A stretch of 25,923 bases of DNA from JBAQMG01 sp049302575 (GTDB taxonomy: Bacteria; Bacillota; Desulfitobacteriia; Desulfitobacteriales; Desulfitobacteriaceae). The translations under genes and the position numbers were made by a program. The stretch spans positions 1 to 25,923 of the forward strand of contig JBAQMG010000077.1 in NCBI GenBank assembly GCA_049302575.1. The letters run 5' to 3'. Shown piece by piece: positions 14,589 through 22,603 of this stretch (the stretch's first letter is position 1; every line of letters starts with the position of its first letter). The notes under the pieces are model-generated. The model was not told the origin of the DNA. It ran no database searches and worked only from the letters and a program-made list of their open reading frames with translations.

Positions 14589-15743
14589 TTAAAGGTTACT
14601 TTGGAGAGCGCTAAGTGGAGCAAACGAGATAAGGTCGAGAATGTCTTTGGCTTGAAGGGGTCTTTTCAGGATAGTACTCTGGTGGCGGACTTTCAATAAT
14701 AGTTCGGCCATTTCCTGATTAGTAATTGCCATTCCCTTAGATTCAAGTAAACGGATAATAGCTTTGCGACCGGAGTATTTCCCAAAAATAGAGGAATGCT
14801 TCCGAGACACGCTTTCTGGCGGAAAAGCCTCATAATTGGCAATATCTTTATACATTCCGTCAAGATGAATAGAGGAAGTGTGAGAGAAAACGTCGCGACC
14901 GACAATAGGTTTGTTCCTTTGTATTTCCCGATGCATGGCTAAACTTACGACTAAACAGATGGCACTTAAACGATAATGGTCAAATCGAATATTTTGATTA
15001 AGGCCGTATTTAAGAGCAATGACAACTTCTTCTAGACAGGCGTTGCCAGCTCTTTCACCTAGTCCACCAACCGTAACACTTACAGCTCGAAACCCGGTTT
15101 GTATGGCAGTAATTGCATTAGCAGTAGCCATACCAAGATCATTATGAGCGTGAAATTCCAGAGGAATATTGACGGATTTAGGTAAATCACTTAAGCGGGT
15201 GTGTATATCCAACGGATTCATAATTCCTAGTGTGTCAGCAAATCTTATTCGATTGACGCCAAGTTTCTGGGCCTCTAAGCAAATTTGTAACAAAAAGTCT
15301 TTATCGGCTCTGCTGGCATCTTCAAGGCCTAAACAAATATACTCAACTTCTTTTTTGGCTTGAACAATAGACTCTCCCATTTTGTCAAGGACCCAGGAAC
15401 GGCTCTTTTTTAATTTGCGGACGATTTGTTGGTCGGAAACTGGAATAGAAATCGCAACTCCCTCTATACCGGTCAAAAAACTGGCCGCTAGATCAGAGGG
15501 GACAGCCCGATTCCAGGTTATTAGGCGAACGGGGAGGTGTAGAGCTACCAGTTGTTTAATGGCGGCTACTTCATCAGATCCCATGGCCGGAACCCCAACT
15601 TCCAGTTCATCAATTCCGGCGTCAGTTAGGGCTCGAGCAATAAGTTCTTTTTCTGGAAAACTGAGGGCAATTCCCGGTGCTTGTTCACCATCCCTTAAAG
15701 TGGTGTCACATAATAAAACGTTTTCTTCCATAATAAGTTCCAT
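14589..15743 (-). CDS. nifV: Homocitrate synthase
   Basis: NifV condenses acetyl-CoA with 2-oxoglutarate to homocitrate, the organic ligand of FeMo-co. The 384-aa protein has the isopropylmalate/homocitrate synthase signatures CDTTLRDGEQAPG (residues about 12-24; metal and substrate binding), EFHAHNDLGMATANAI (about 196-211, metal-binding HxH) and VGGLGERAGNA (about 222-232). It is of NifV length without the allosteric LeuA regulatory domain. The start is uncertain: ATG 15743 has GAGAGGA almost adjacent, while ATG 15731 (MEENVLLCDTT) has a weak site. It is the last recognised gene of the nif cluster, with a 40-base gap from the preceding gene. Confidence 0.94.
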   Translation of the reverse strand: MELIMEENVLLCDTTLRDGEQAPGIALSFPEKELIARALTDAGIDELEVGVPAMGSDEVAAIKQLVALHLPVRLITWNRAVPSDLAASFLTGIEGVAISIPVSDQQIVRKLKKSRSWVLDKMGESIVQAKKEVEYICLGLEDASRADKDFLLQICLEAQKLGVNRIRFADTLGIMNPLDIHTRLSDLPKSVNIPLEFHAHNDLGMATANAITAIQTGFRAVSVTVGGLGERAGNACLEEVVIALKYGLNQNIRFDHYRLSAICLVVSLAMHREIQRNKPIVGRDVFSHTSSIHLDGMYKDIANYEAFPPESVSRKHSSIFGKYSGRKAIIRLLESKGMAITNQEMAELLLKVRHQSTILKRPLQAKDILDLISFAPLSALQSNL

Positions 15744-15783
15744 TCCTCTCTACATAACCACCTTATAAACTAAGCTAAGGGCA

Positions 15784-16143
15784 TCAACTCGGCTTGTTGA
15801 CAGTGTGCTTTTCAGTTTTCATGATCGTAATTAGCCTCTTTAAAGCATCGTCAATAAAATCAGGTATTACATAGGCTTTTATCCCATGTAAGGCTAATCT
15901 CTCGATTGCCCCCTGACCAATTTGACTTACCAGAATGGCTTGGCAGTCAGAAAGCATTTCAATTGTCGTGAGCATCAGGTCCTCATTGTGGCCCTGTCCA
16001 TAACAAGGTGGGGCATTTTTGCGAAGTTCATAAAACTCATAATTATCATCTTTGATTTCAAAAACTAGAAACTGCTTGGTCCGTCCGAAATGCTCGTTAA
16101 TATATTTGCCATCACTACTGACCACAGCCACTTTTATAGTCAT
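15784..16143 (-). CDS. Stand-alone NifX/NifB-C-terminal-like domain protein
   Basis: This 119-aa protein has the dinitrogenase Fe-Mo cofactor biosynthesis domain. It reads KVAVVSSDGKYINEHFGRTKQFLVFEI, then CQAILVSQIGQGAIERLALHGIKAYVI. In long NifB proteins (for example from proteobacteria) a domain of just this kind is fused C-terminal to the radical SAM domain. Here NifB lacks it and this separate gene lies two genes downstream. It may bind NifB-co or FeMo-co in transit. GGAGG lies 8 bases before ATG. It is distinct from nifX at 18022-18393. It could equally be annotated as a second NifX/NafY-like protein. Confidence 0.85.
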   Translation of the reverse strand: MTIKVAVVSSDGKYINEHFGRTKQFLVFEIKDDNYEFYELRKNAPPCYGQGHNEDLMLTTIEMLSDCQAILVSQIGQGAIERLALHGIKAYVIPDFIDDALKRLITIMKTEKHTVNKPS

Positions 16144-16185
16144 AGTATTCCTCCAAAATGGATAGGTTGTATAACATTATTTTAG

Positions 16186-16647
16186 TTACTTTTTGTGTAA
16201 ACATATTAGTTGGGTAGACTTCCAATTCAGCTTTTTGTAGAAATCCAAAGCCGGTGTGTTGTTCCGATCAGCTAATAACTCTAAGCGCTTTGCGTCTCGG
16301 GTAATCGCCCAATCTTCTATGGAAAATATTAGTCCCTTTCCTATGCCTTGACCCCTATAGGAGTCTTCGACTACCAGATCTTCGATTAAGGCAATTAGTC
16401 CGCCTTCAGCAGTGGAAACCAAAAGCTGGGCAGTGCACATGCCTACGATTTGTTGATTAAGCTCTGCGACCATGATGCACCGATTAGTACAATCGCCTAG
16501 CAGCGTTTCCAGGCCACTTTGTTGAGTTAACCCATCGAAGGTAAAATCGGTTTCTATGGAAAACAAAATTCTCAGCAGCTTAATCATACTGCTGATGTCA
16601 GGGTGGTTAGCCCTTCTGATAATGTAGTTCAAGCTTTGACCAGTCAC
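16186..16647 (-). CDS. GNAT-family N-acetyltransferase inside the nif cluster
   Basis: This 153-aa protein follows the GNAT fold, with the acetyl-CoA-binding motif A at residues about 88-115 (LIEDLVVEDSYRGQGIGKGL, with the R/Q-x-x-G-x-G/A loop) and motif B near 130-145 (ADRNNTPALDFYKKLNW). The substrate is unknown; protein N-terminal, lysine, amino-acid and small-molecule acetylation are all possible. The GTG start has an AGGAG 10 bases upstream. It sits between nifB (36-base gap) and the NifX-like gene (about 42 bases) and shares their direction, so it is probably co-transcribed with them. Confidence 0.85.
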   Translation of the reverse strand: MTGQSLNYIIRRANHPDISSMIKLLRILFSIETDFTFDGLTQQSGLETLLGDCTNRCIMVAELNQQIVGMCTAQLLVSTAEGGLIALIEDLVVEDSYRGQGIGKGLIFSIEDWAITRDAKRLELLADRNNTPALDFYKKLNWKSTQLICLHKK

Positions 16648-16683
16648 TGTCCTGCCACTCCTAACGAAGGCGTTTCTAACATA

Positions 16684-17523
16684 TTAGAGCACGCCAATAG
16701 CATCTGCACGGCATTGTTGACAGTGAGTCATCTGGGGTAGAAGTGAGCCAACACTGCCACGGCAATTTGTTAATTGCTCTTTAGTCGGAGCTGAGATGTG
16801 CGCAAGTTTCCCTTGCGGTATCAAAGGCATTATGTTGTGAATGTGCGCACCTCTTTGCTTGATTTCCATACCCAAGCTATATAAAAGCTGGTCGTTCACA
16901 CAAGGAATAAGCACAGTGTTAACTTTTAACGTCATCCCTGCTTTTGAAGCTAACTCAAGCCCTTCTAATTGGTTTTTAATCAATATCCTTGCACCCTCTG
17001 GGCCTATTAAAGTTTTGCCTTTCCAGAGAACGTAACTGTAAATTTTGGCGCCGACTTGCTCGTCTAAGGTATTAATTGTAACTGTAACGTGTGACACTCC
17101 AATCTCAACCAATTCAGCAATTTTTTCTGGCAAGAGCAGGCCATTGGTGCTTAAACACAGGATCATCTCAGGAAAGTGTCTTTTTACCTCTCTTAAAGTT
17201 TCAAACGTCGCTTTATTGGCTAAGGGTTCTCCAGGTCCTGCAATTCCAACAACGGTCAGTTTTGATCCAATAGCTGATGCTTTAGCCTTCATAACGGTTT
17301 CAAGCGCTTCTTCTGAATTTTGTACCCTACTTGTTACACCCGGACGGGATTCATTGGCACAATCGAATTTTCGCACACAATAATTACAAGAAATGTTACA
17401 TCCAGGTGCCACAGCCAAGTGAATACGTCCGGTATTACCATGCCCTCCAGTTGAAAAACAGGGATGACCTAGATTCAGGTGTGGAGAATTCATATTTCTT
17501 TGCGTACATTCTTTATGCATCAT
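16684..17523 (-). CDS. nifB: NifB, radical SAM FeMo-co precursor (NifB-co) synthase, short form
   Basis: NifB fuses two 4Fe-4S clusters and inserts the central carbide, giving the 8Fe core of FeMo-co. The radical SAM triad CNISCNYC is at residues 42-49, followed by the NifB-specific RKFDCANESRPGVTS. GIAGPGEPLANKATFETL is the SAM-binding region, and the terminal MTHCQQCRADAIGVL carries the two C-terminal cysteines. At 279 aa it lacks the C-terminal NifX-like domain; short NifB of this kind is known from methanogens and several Firmicutes. ATG 17523 (or 17520) is preferred, with GGAG 5-8 bases upstream; the frame from 17538 puts that site inside the gene. The region upstream to the ferredoxin gene is about 180 bases and contains a hairpin. 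Confidence 0.96.
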   Translation of the reverse strand: MMHKECTQRNMNSPHLNLGHPCFSTGGHGNTGRIHLAVAPGCNISCNYCVRKFDCANESRPGVTSRVQNSEEALETVMKAKASAIGSKLTVVGIAGPGEPLANKATFETLREVKRHFPEMILCLSTNGLLLPEKIAELVEIGVSHVTVTINTLDEQVGAKIYSYVLWKGKTLIGPEGARILIKNQLEGLELASKAGMTLKVNTVLIPCVNDQLLYSLGMEIKQRGAHIHNIMPLIPQGKLAHISAPTKEQLTNCRGSVGSLLPQMTHCQQCRADAIGVL

Positions 17524-17606
17524 AATCTCTCCAATCATTTATTTTGTTCAAGTCCAGCAAAATTGCATCCTTCGGCGGAAGTTCTTATATGGGCTAGCGC
17601 CTTAGG

Positions 17607-17631
17607 CATAAGTCTCCACTGGAGACTTATG
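17607..17631. repeat. Perfect hairpin between fdx and nifB
   Basis: CATAAGTCTCC and GGAGACTTATG form an 11-bp perfect stem with a 3-base loop in the 180-base gap between the ferredoxin and nifB. No T-run follows on either strand, so it is unlikely to terminate transcription; an mRNA-processing or stabilising role is more plausible. The short palindromes GCTAGC and GCCTTAGGC lie just beside it. Confidence 0.6.
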
Positions 17632-17703
17632 TGTTCGCAAACGCTACATTTGCTATATGCTCTCTTTGCAGTTGTTGCTTGATACTTTTTGCAGTGGAGT
17701 GAA

Positions 17704-17973
17704 TCAAGCTGATTTTTCCTTAAACGTATGACAGTGGCGGATACAGATGCTGCCGCAAGCCTGGCAACCGATGCATTGGTCTTTATTCGCAATGATTGCT
17801 ACGTGCCGCCCTGTCCCCTCATCATCCTCGTGACTTTCCAGGCCTAAGCATTTTTGGACGCATAATTTCACACATCGCCCACATCCAAGGCATTTGCTAA
17901 CATCTATCGCTTCAACGTATAAAGGAGTCCAGGGTAATCCGCCGAAGGTTTGGTAAATTACGAATTCACTCAA
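17704..17973 (-). CDS. Nif-associated 2[4Fe-4S] ferredoxin
   Basis: This small cytoplasmic electron carrier of 89 aa belongs to the nif-specific ferredoxin type (FdxB/ferredoxin III-like). Cluster ligands are C28-x2-C31-x2-C34-x3-C38 and C67-x2-C70-x2-C73-x3-C77, each followed by an additional Cys (C42, C81). The final Cys of each set is not followed by the usual proline. The start is TTG, with AGGAGG 10 bases upstream; the only nearby ATG (17980) runs into a stop within five codons. In heliobacteria a ferredoxin gene lies at the same spot between nifX and nifB. It may reduce NifB or nitrogenase reductase. Confidence 0.9.
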   Translation of the reverse strand: MSEFVIYQTFGGLPWTPLYVEAIDVSKCLGCGRCVKLCVQKCLGLESHEDDEGTGRHVAIIANKDQCIGCQACGSICIRHCHTFKEKSA

Positions 17974-18021
17974 TTTTCATCTTCCTCCTTTATAAGAGGT
18001 TGCAAACAGTTGACACCCTCT

Positions 18022-18393
18022 TTAAACTTCTACGTTCCCCAAGTTCTTTTTCAGCCATGGTGGTAATTTTTTGGAAAGCAGCAATTTGTTCATTCTCTCA
18101 AGTTCATCGGAGATCAGCGTTCCTTCTGGCACTTTCAAAGGATGAATACCACTTTGAACTAAACGAGCTGCCGCAGGACCGCCAATCTGGGTGCAATAGA
18201 CAATGGCACACTCTTTGAGCAGGTTGATTCGTGCATCGACTCTATCTTCGGATTCAGCCATGTCTTCCGCAACATGAGATGTATGGATAACGTCCTTCTC
18301 ATACCCTGTAAACTTATACATTTCAAACGCTGGAGCAGAGGCAAAATGCGAGTCAATGGTTAATCCATCGCTGCTGGCAAAGGCTATAAGCAT
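18022..18393 (-). CDS. nifX: NifX, FeMo-co precursor carrier
   Basis: NifX binds NifB-co or the VK-cluster and hands it between NifB and NifEN. The 123-aa protein has the Fe-Mo cofactor biosynthesis domain: MLIAFASSDGLTIDSHFASAPAFEMYKF, then CAIVYCTQIGGPAAARLVQSGIHPLKV. The C-terminal helix DELERMNKLL is followed by a basic, proline-containing tail (KKLPPWLKKNLG). AGGGAGG lies 7 bases before the ATG, and the stop of nifN is 13 bases upstream. Its sequence is clearly different from that of the second NifX-like gene at 15784-16143. Confidence 0.93.
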   Translation of the reverse strand: MLIAFASSDGLTIDSHFASAPAFEMYKFTGYEKDVIHTSHVAEDMAESEDRVDARINLLKECAIVYCTQIGGPAAARLVQSGIHPLKVPEGTLISDELERMNKLLLSKKLPPWLKKNLGNVEV

Positions 18394-18406
18394 ATCTGTA
18401 CCCTCC

Positions 18407-19783
18407 CTAACTTACTGAATTTAAGGTGTCAAAGAGAAATTGTTGAGTCCCTTCATAGCCAATCCAGCGTTTTTGCGGATAGCCGGCACGGTCAAAGACA
18501 GGCAATCCAGCTCTTAAATGTGGGAGCTTAAGCAACCCTGCAGCTTGACGACCGTTTGAATTGGCGATGATCAGATTACTATGTGCCGCTCGTTCTTCGA
18601 GTGTTTCCAAATCACCCACTTCGATCGGGAGCGGTAAGGATAGCTTATGGATGCCCGCCTGGGATGCTGCCAAGACCACAGAAATTTCGGAACCTACCTC
18701 AACCAGGCAAGAGGCTAGACTATACAGTAAATCCATTTCCAAGGCGATAGCGATCTTTTGACCGCCAAGTTGGTCATGATAGTCGGCCAGCGTATCCAGC
18801 AAGCGGCTTCTTTGACGGAGCAGTTTCTCTGATATCGGCTTACCCGATAGCTTAGCTAACGTTAAAATAAAGGCATCTGTCGCTTTGAGACCAGTTAGTG
18901 AAGGAAAGTTGAAATGGGGAATTTCATACGTTTGCTGAAGGATTTCTCCCGCTTTTTCCATACTAAGTCCAAACGATAAACAAGCACTGCATTTGGCTAA
19001 ATGCTGAAAATCTGCGAGTAAGGTTCCGCCCTGAACCACTGGGGCAGCTTCCAGTTCGGCGTGCCCATCCAGAGAAATTGAAAGATCAGGAATTGTAATA
19101 GGTCTAAAACCAAAGTTCCTAACAATTTCTTTAAGTTCGTCTACATCGCCTGGGGTTAAATGACAACCAGGCAATAAAGCGATGGACAGAGTAGGATCCT
19201 CATTAGAGCTTGAGCTAGAACTAGAACTAGAACTAGAACTAGAACTAGAACTAGAACTAGAGTTAGAGTTAGAGTTAGAGACGGATTGTTCAAACGTCTT
19301 GTTTGGATGACCGACCAACGTCGTAAGCAGAGCCTCTACCGTCCGCTGATAACCTTCTTGCATTGAACCGATATAGTCCGGCGTACTGGCTAGGACCACA
19401 GGCATATCGTCTAAATCCGGTCTTTCTGAACGAAGGCTAGACAGGGCGCTTACCATGTCGTCGCCAAAGGTTTCGGTTAACCCGGTACTCATCACTCCGA
19501 TAATTTGAGGTTTATATTTATCGGCTGCCACGGCAATCCCTTTTTTAAGATGCTCCCAGCCACCAAAAATGACCGAGTCTTCTAAAAGGGCAGTTGAATT
19601 AAGAGGAATCGGTTCCTTAAAGTGCCTCGAAAGCTGTAACCGAATGAACGAGGAACACCCCTGCGAACCATGGAGTAAGGCTAAAAGTCCATTGACACCG
19701 AGATACGCTAGAGTCGCCCCCAGCGCCGGACTGTTTTTCTGCGGATTCCCCTGATAATGTCTCGTATCAGTCGTATTAGTCAT
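18407..19783 (-). CDS. nifN: NifN, FeMo-co scaffold subunit, with internal polyserine tract
   Basis: NifN pairs with NifE as the scaffold on which NifB-co matures to FeMo-co. The 458-aa protein shows the NifK-like N-terminal block GVNGLLALLHGSQGCSSFIRL (C43 in the P-cluster-equivalent site), LLEDSVIFGGWEHL and MSTGLTETFGDDM. A C-terminal Rossmann-like region follows. Between domains, residues about 168-194 form an alternating Ser-Asn stretch and then about 19 Ser in a row, which is unknown in ordinary NifN. ATG 19783 is chosen because AAGGAGG lies 8 bases upstream; the GTG at 19792 is too close to it. It overlaps the nifE 3' end by 8 bases. Confidence 0.95.
   Translation of the reverse strand: MTNTTDTRHYQGNPQKNSPALGATLAYLGVNGLLALLHGSQGCSSFIRLQLSRHFKEPIPLNSTALLEDSVIFGGWEHLKKGIAVAADKYKPQIIGVMSTGLTETFGDDMVSALSSLRSERPDLDDMPVVLASTPDYIGSMQEGYQRTVEALLTTLVGHPNKTFEQSVSNSNSNSSSSSSSSSSSSSSSSSSSNEDPTLSIALLPGCHLTPGDVDELKEIVRNFGFRPITIPDLSISLDGHAELEAAPVVQGGTLLADFQHLAKCSACLSFGLSMEKAGEILQQTYEIPHFNFPSLTGLKATDAFILTLAKLSGKPISEKLLRQRSRLLDTLADYHDQLGGQKIAIALEMDLLYSLASCLVEVGSEISVVLAASQAGIHKLSLPLPIEVGDLETLEERAAHSNLIIANSNGRQAAGLLKLPHLRAGLPVFDRAGYPQKRWIGYEGTQQFLFDTLNSVS
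19215..19280. repeat. Hexanucleotide microsatellite within nifN
   Basis: On the plus strand seven perfect CTAGAA units (19215-19256) are followed by CTAGAG and three TTAGAG units. On the coding strand they read (TCTAGT)n then (TCTAAC)n and give Ser-Ser or Ser-Asn pairs. The unit length is a multiple of three, so copy-number changes keep the frame. CTAG is normally rare in bacterial genomes, so eight consecutive copies stand out. Confidence 0.95.
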
Positions 19784-21143
19784 CTTGATCACCCTCCTTA
19801 GGGGGAAATTCCTCTTTCAAAAGCCCCCAAACAGGACTCAGCACCGTACGCGTTAGGGCTTTAGCAAACGTAATCATCCCCTGATAACCGGCATAAGGTA
19901 GTTTTCGTCCGTGGTTAATATCCAGAAAAGGGGTTCTCGTTTTATGCGCTAGATATTTTGTCTTGCCTCCAGCGACGATCAGATCTGGTTTTTTCTCGGC
20001 AATAATCTTTAAAAAGCCTGCTGAACTGGTGTCTTCGATAATCTGAGCGGAGGGATCCATCAGTTCTTTCATGCGCTGGAAATCCTCCGGGGTGGAGTTT
20101 TGCGTTCCTCCGGCTAAGATATTAACCCCTAATTCGGCCAAGGTAGATACCATAGACCAGGTTTTAACCCCGCCCGTAAACAAGATGGCCTGTTTATTCT
20201 GCAGTAACTCTTTGTAGCCTGCAATGAGCTTGCGTGTTTCGTCTTCCCTCTTTTGAACATAGACGAGGGTTCTCTCCAACAAATCAGGATCACCCAGTGC
20301 TTTGGCGATCTTGATCAGCGTTTCAGAGGTGTCATGAATCCCGTAAAACGACCCCTCTATAAAGGGTATACCATAGCGGATTTCCATTTTGCGGACTAAA
20401 TTCGTCAGGCTTTTGGAACAGATCAGCACATTGAGGCTTGCTCTGTGAGCGTAACGCAAGTCATCGAATTTGGCATCCCCGGTAATAGCGGTTTGCAGGG
20501 TGATCCCTAAGTTGTTCAAGTCAGGGATAATTCCCCAAAGATCTCCGGCGATGTTATACTCTCCGATTAGGTTAATGGAAAGAGGTATTTTCTCATCCGA
20601 ACCCCCCGCCGTGCCTATAACCCGATCAAATAAAACTTCTCCTGCAATACGATTTCCAATATTTTTGTCTCCCAAAAAGCCTGGGCAATTGACGGGAATG
20701 ATCGGAATGCTCAGTTCTTTTTCCGCTTCCTCGCAAATCTTGTTCATGTCATCTCCGATGAGTGAGGAGACACAGGTTGCATAGACAAAGATTGCTTTTG
20801 GGTTGTGTCGAACAGCGATTTCCAAGATAGCTTCTTTCAGCTTTTTCTCTCCGCCGTAGATTACATCATTTTCCATGATGTCTGTGGTCAGCCCCCGTCG
20901 GAAAAGCTGGGAACCTGAGGAGCGAGCTCCTCGGTTATCCCATGAGTTCCCTGCACAAGCAATCGGTCCATGAACCAGGTGAGCAACATCCGTAATGGGC
21001 ATCAGCACAACTCGAGCTCCATCATAAGCGCAACTTCGCTCTGCACCTTCACCGGGGAGGGCCCTCATGCATAATTTAGGTGAACCAGCCTCTGACATAC
21101 ATTTTTTATCTTTAAGATCTAGCTTTGTAAGATTGGTGAACAT
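19776..21143 (-). CDS. nifE: NifE, FeMo-co scaffold subunit
   Basis: NifE is the NifD-like half of the NifEN scaffold. The 455-aa protein contains ERSCAYDGARVVLMPITDVAHLVHGPIACAGNSWDNRG (residues about 35-72), with two of the cluster-binding cysteines, and YATCVSSLIGDD with the third. The order and spacing match those of NifE family members. AAYAGYQGMI-like sequence (residues about 425-435) corresponds to the FeMo-co binding loop of NifD. A GGAGGG ribosome site lies 7 bases before the ATG, right after the nifK stop. The nifN ribosome site is inside its last codons. Confidence 0.96.
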   Translation of the reverse strand: MFTNLTKLDLKDKKCMSEAGSPKLCMRALPGEGAERSCAYDGARVVLMPITDVAHLVHGPIACAGNSWDNRGARSSGSQLFRRGLTTDIMENDVIYGGEKKLKEAILEIAVRHNPKAIFVYATCVSSLIGDDMNKICEEAEKELSIPIIPVNCPGFLGDKNIGNRIAGEVLFDRVIGTAGGSDEKIPLSINLIGEYNIAGDLWGIIPDLNNLGITLQTAITGDAKFDDLRYAHRASLNVLICSKSLTNLVRKMEIRYGIPFIEGSFYGIHDTSETLIKIAKALGDPDLLERTLVYVQKREDETRKLIAGYKELLQNKQAILFTGGVKTWSMVSTLAELGVNILAGGTQNSTPEDFQRMKELMDPSAQIIEDTSSAGFLKIIAEKKPDLIVAGGKTKYLAHKTRTPFLDINHGRKLPYAGYQGMITFAKALTRTVLSPVWGLLKEEFPPKEGDQDD

Positions 21144-21161
21144 GAAGCAGCCCTCCGTTCT

Positions 21162-22580
21162 TTAACGTAGCATTTCAAAGTGTGGCTCAGTGGAGTTCCT
21201 GTCGACTTCCTCTAAAAACGTATTGGTAATCATGCTAATTAGGTTTATCACTCCGGAATACCCAATGATCGGAGAACGATGGAGATTCACCCGATCCGTG
21301 ATCGGGAACCCGATTCTGACAAGCGGGATCTTAGCGTCACGTGCAGCCCACTTTCCATGAGAGTCGCCGAGTAACATATCAACGGGTTCTGTCACCAGCA
21401 GGGAACGGAGGTGCCAAAGGTCTTTGCCGGCATAGAGTGTGGCTTCTTGACCGTAAGGACTCGACGCCAGTAAACTTTCCAGGGCTTTTTTAAAGGTTGT
21501 CGTGGAATTTGTGCAAACGATATGGACCGGCATTCCTCCCATTTCAAGCAGAAAGGTGACAAGCCCGATTAAGAGATCCGGATCACCAAACAGTGCAAAT
21601 TTCTTACCATGGATATAGGGATGAGCATCAGTCATGGCATCGACGGCAAGTCCCCGTTCAAAGGTTATTTCGTTCGGAACATCCGCTCCTGTGAATTGGG
21701 CCACGGACTCAATGAATTTGTCCATGCCAGCGATCCCGATGGGCATTGAAATTGTTTCGACGGGAACTTCCAGACTTTCGAGATATTTACTGGTGGTTGG
21801 AGTTGAGAAGGTTTGGAGGAATAAAAATTTTGCAGCGTTTAAAGCATCATTCATTTCTATAAGAGGTGTTCCTCCTGGGTACAATTGGTAAGTACCCAAA
21901 TTTGGAGCATCAAAAACATCACTATTGTCGGGTAAAAGTGTGAACGGCGCTTTAATCAGTTTGAGGACACGTTTATATTCTCGGAGATTAGCCGGATAAG
22001 TGTCAAAACCCGGCACAACATAAAGTCTGTCGTTGATTTTATCCTCTTGCCTAGGCGTTGCTAAGCATTCAATGAGACCCTTGAGCATCGTGTCGTACCC
22101 TGTTATATGGGACCCCTTAAAACTCGGGGTGTTGGCCAAGGCGACCGGAAAATCTTTAGGTATGGCGTCTGCTTGCTTGGCATTCCCTAAATAAGCCTTA
22201 ATATCGTCCCCAATAACTTCAGCCATACAGCTCGTATAGATTGCGATCACCTTTGGTTTGTAGAGCGCATGGGCGTTCGTCAACCCTTCGATAAGATTAG
22301 TCTGTCCGCCAAATACCGCTGAGTCCTCGGTCATAGAATCCGAGACAGATGCTATGGGCTCCCTGAAATGGCGGGATAACGTGCTGCGGAAATAAGCCGT
22401 GCAACCTTGCGAACCATGTGTAAACGGTAGGCAGCCTTCAACCCCTAAGGCACAAAGCAAGGCGCCAAGGGGTTGGCAGGCTTTGGCCGGATTGATGACC
22501 AACTTTTTACGGGCAAAATTCAATTCTTTGTATTCTACAGTATTTAGCCAAGCTGTTGTTGCTTTAGTACGATTTTCCAT
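21162..22580 (-). CDS. nifK: Nitrogenase MoFe protein beta subunit
   Basis: NifK forms the alpha2-beta2 MoFe protein with NifD and holds half of the P-cluster. The 472-aa chain has the ligands C35 (ACQPLGA), C60 (GSQGC), C118 (TSCMAE) and the nearby serine S153 (TPSFKGSH). ATG 22580 is chosen because AGAAAGG lies 9 bases upstream; the longer frame from 22637 overlaps the nifD end and its other ATG touches the site. It lacks the 50-residue N-terminal extension seen in proteobacterial NifK, as in other clostridial and methanogen-type enzymes. It starts 23 bases after the nifD stop. Confidence 0.97.
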   Translation of the reverse strand: MENRTKATTAWLNTVEYKELNFARKKLVINPAKACQPLGALLCALGVEGCLPFTHGSQGCTAYFRSTLSRHFREPIASVSDSMTEDSAVFGGQTNLIEGLTNAHALYKPKVIAIYTSCMAEVIGDDIKAYLGNAKQADAIPKDFPVALANTPSFKGSHITGYDTMLKGLIECLATPRQEDKINDRLYVVPGFDTYPANLREYKRVLKLIKAPFTLLPDNSDVFDAPNLGTYQLYPGGTPLIEMNDALNAAKFLFLQTFSTPTTSKYLESLEVPVETISMPIGIAGMDKFIESVAQFTGADVPNEITFERGLAVDAMTDAHPYIHGKKFALFGDPDLLIGLVTFLLEMGGMPVHIVCTNSTTTFKKALESLLASSPYGQEATLYAGKDLWHLRSLLVTEPVDMLLGDSHGKWAARDAKIPLVRIGFPITDRVNLHRSPIIGYSGVINLISMITNTFLEEVDRNSTEPHFEMLR

Positions 22581-22603
22581 GTGGAACATCCTTTCTGCCC
22601 AAT

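Noticed and set aside
17535..17792. An 85-aa minus-strand frame between fdx and nifB
   Set aside because: It overlaps the 3' end of the ferredoxin in another frame, has no ribosome site and crosses the hairpin.
19215..19280. Short repeat array considered as CRISPR or operator cluster
   Set aside because: It consists of 6-bp tandem units without spacers inside nifN, so it is a microsatellite.
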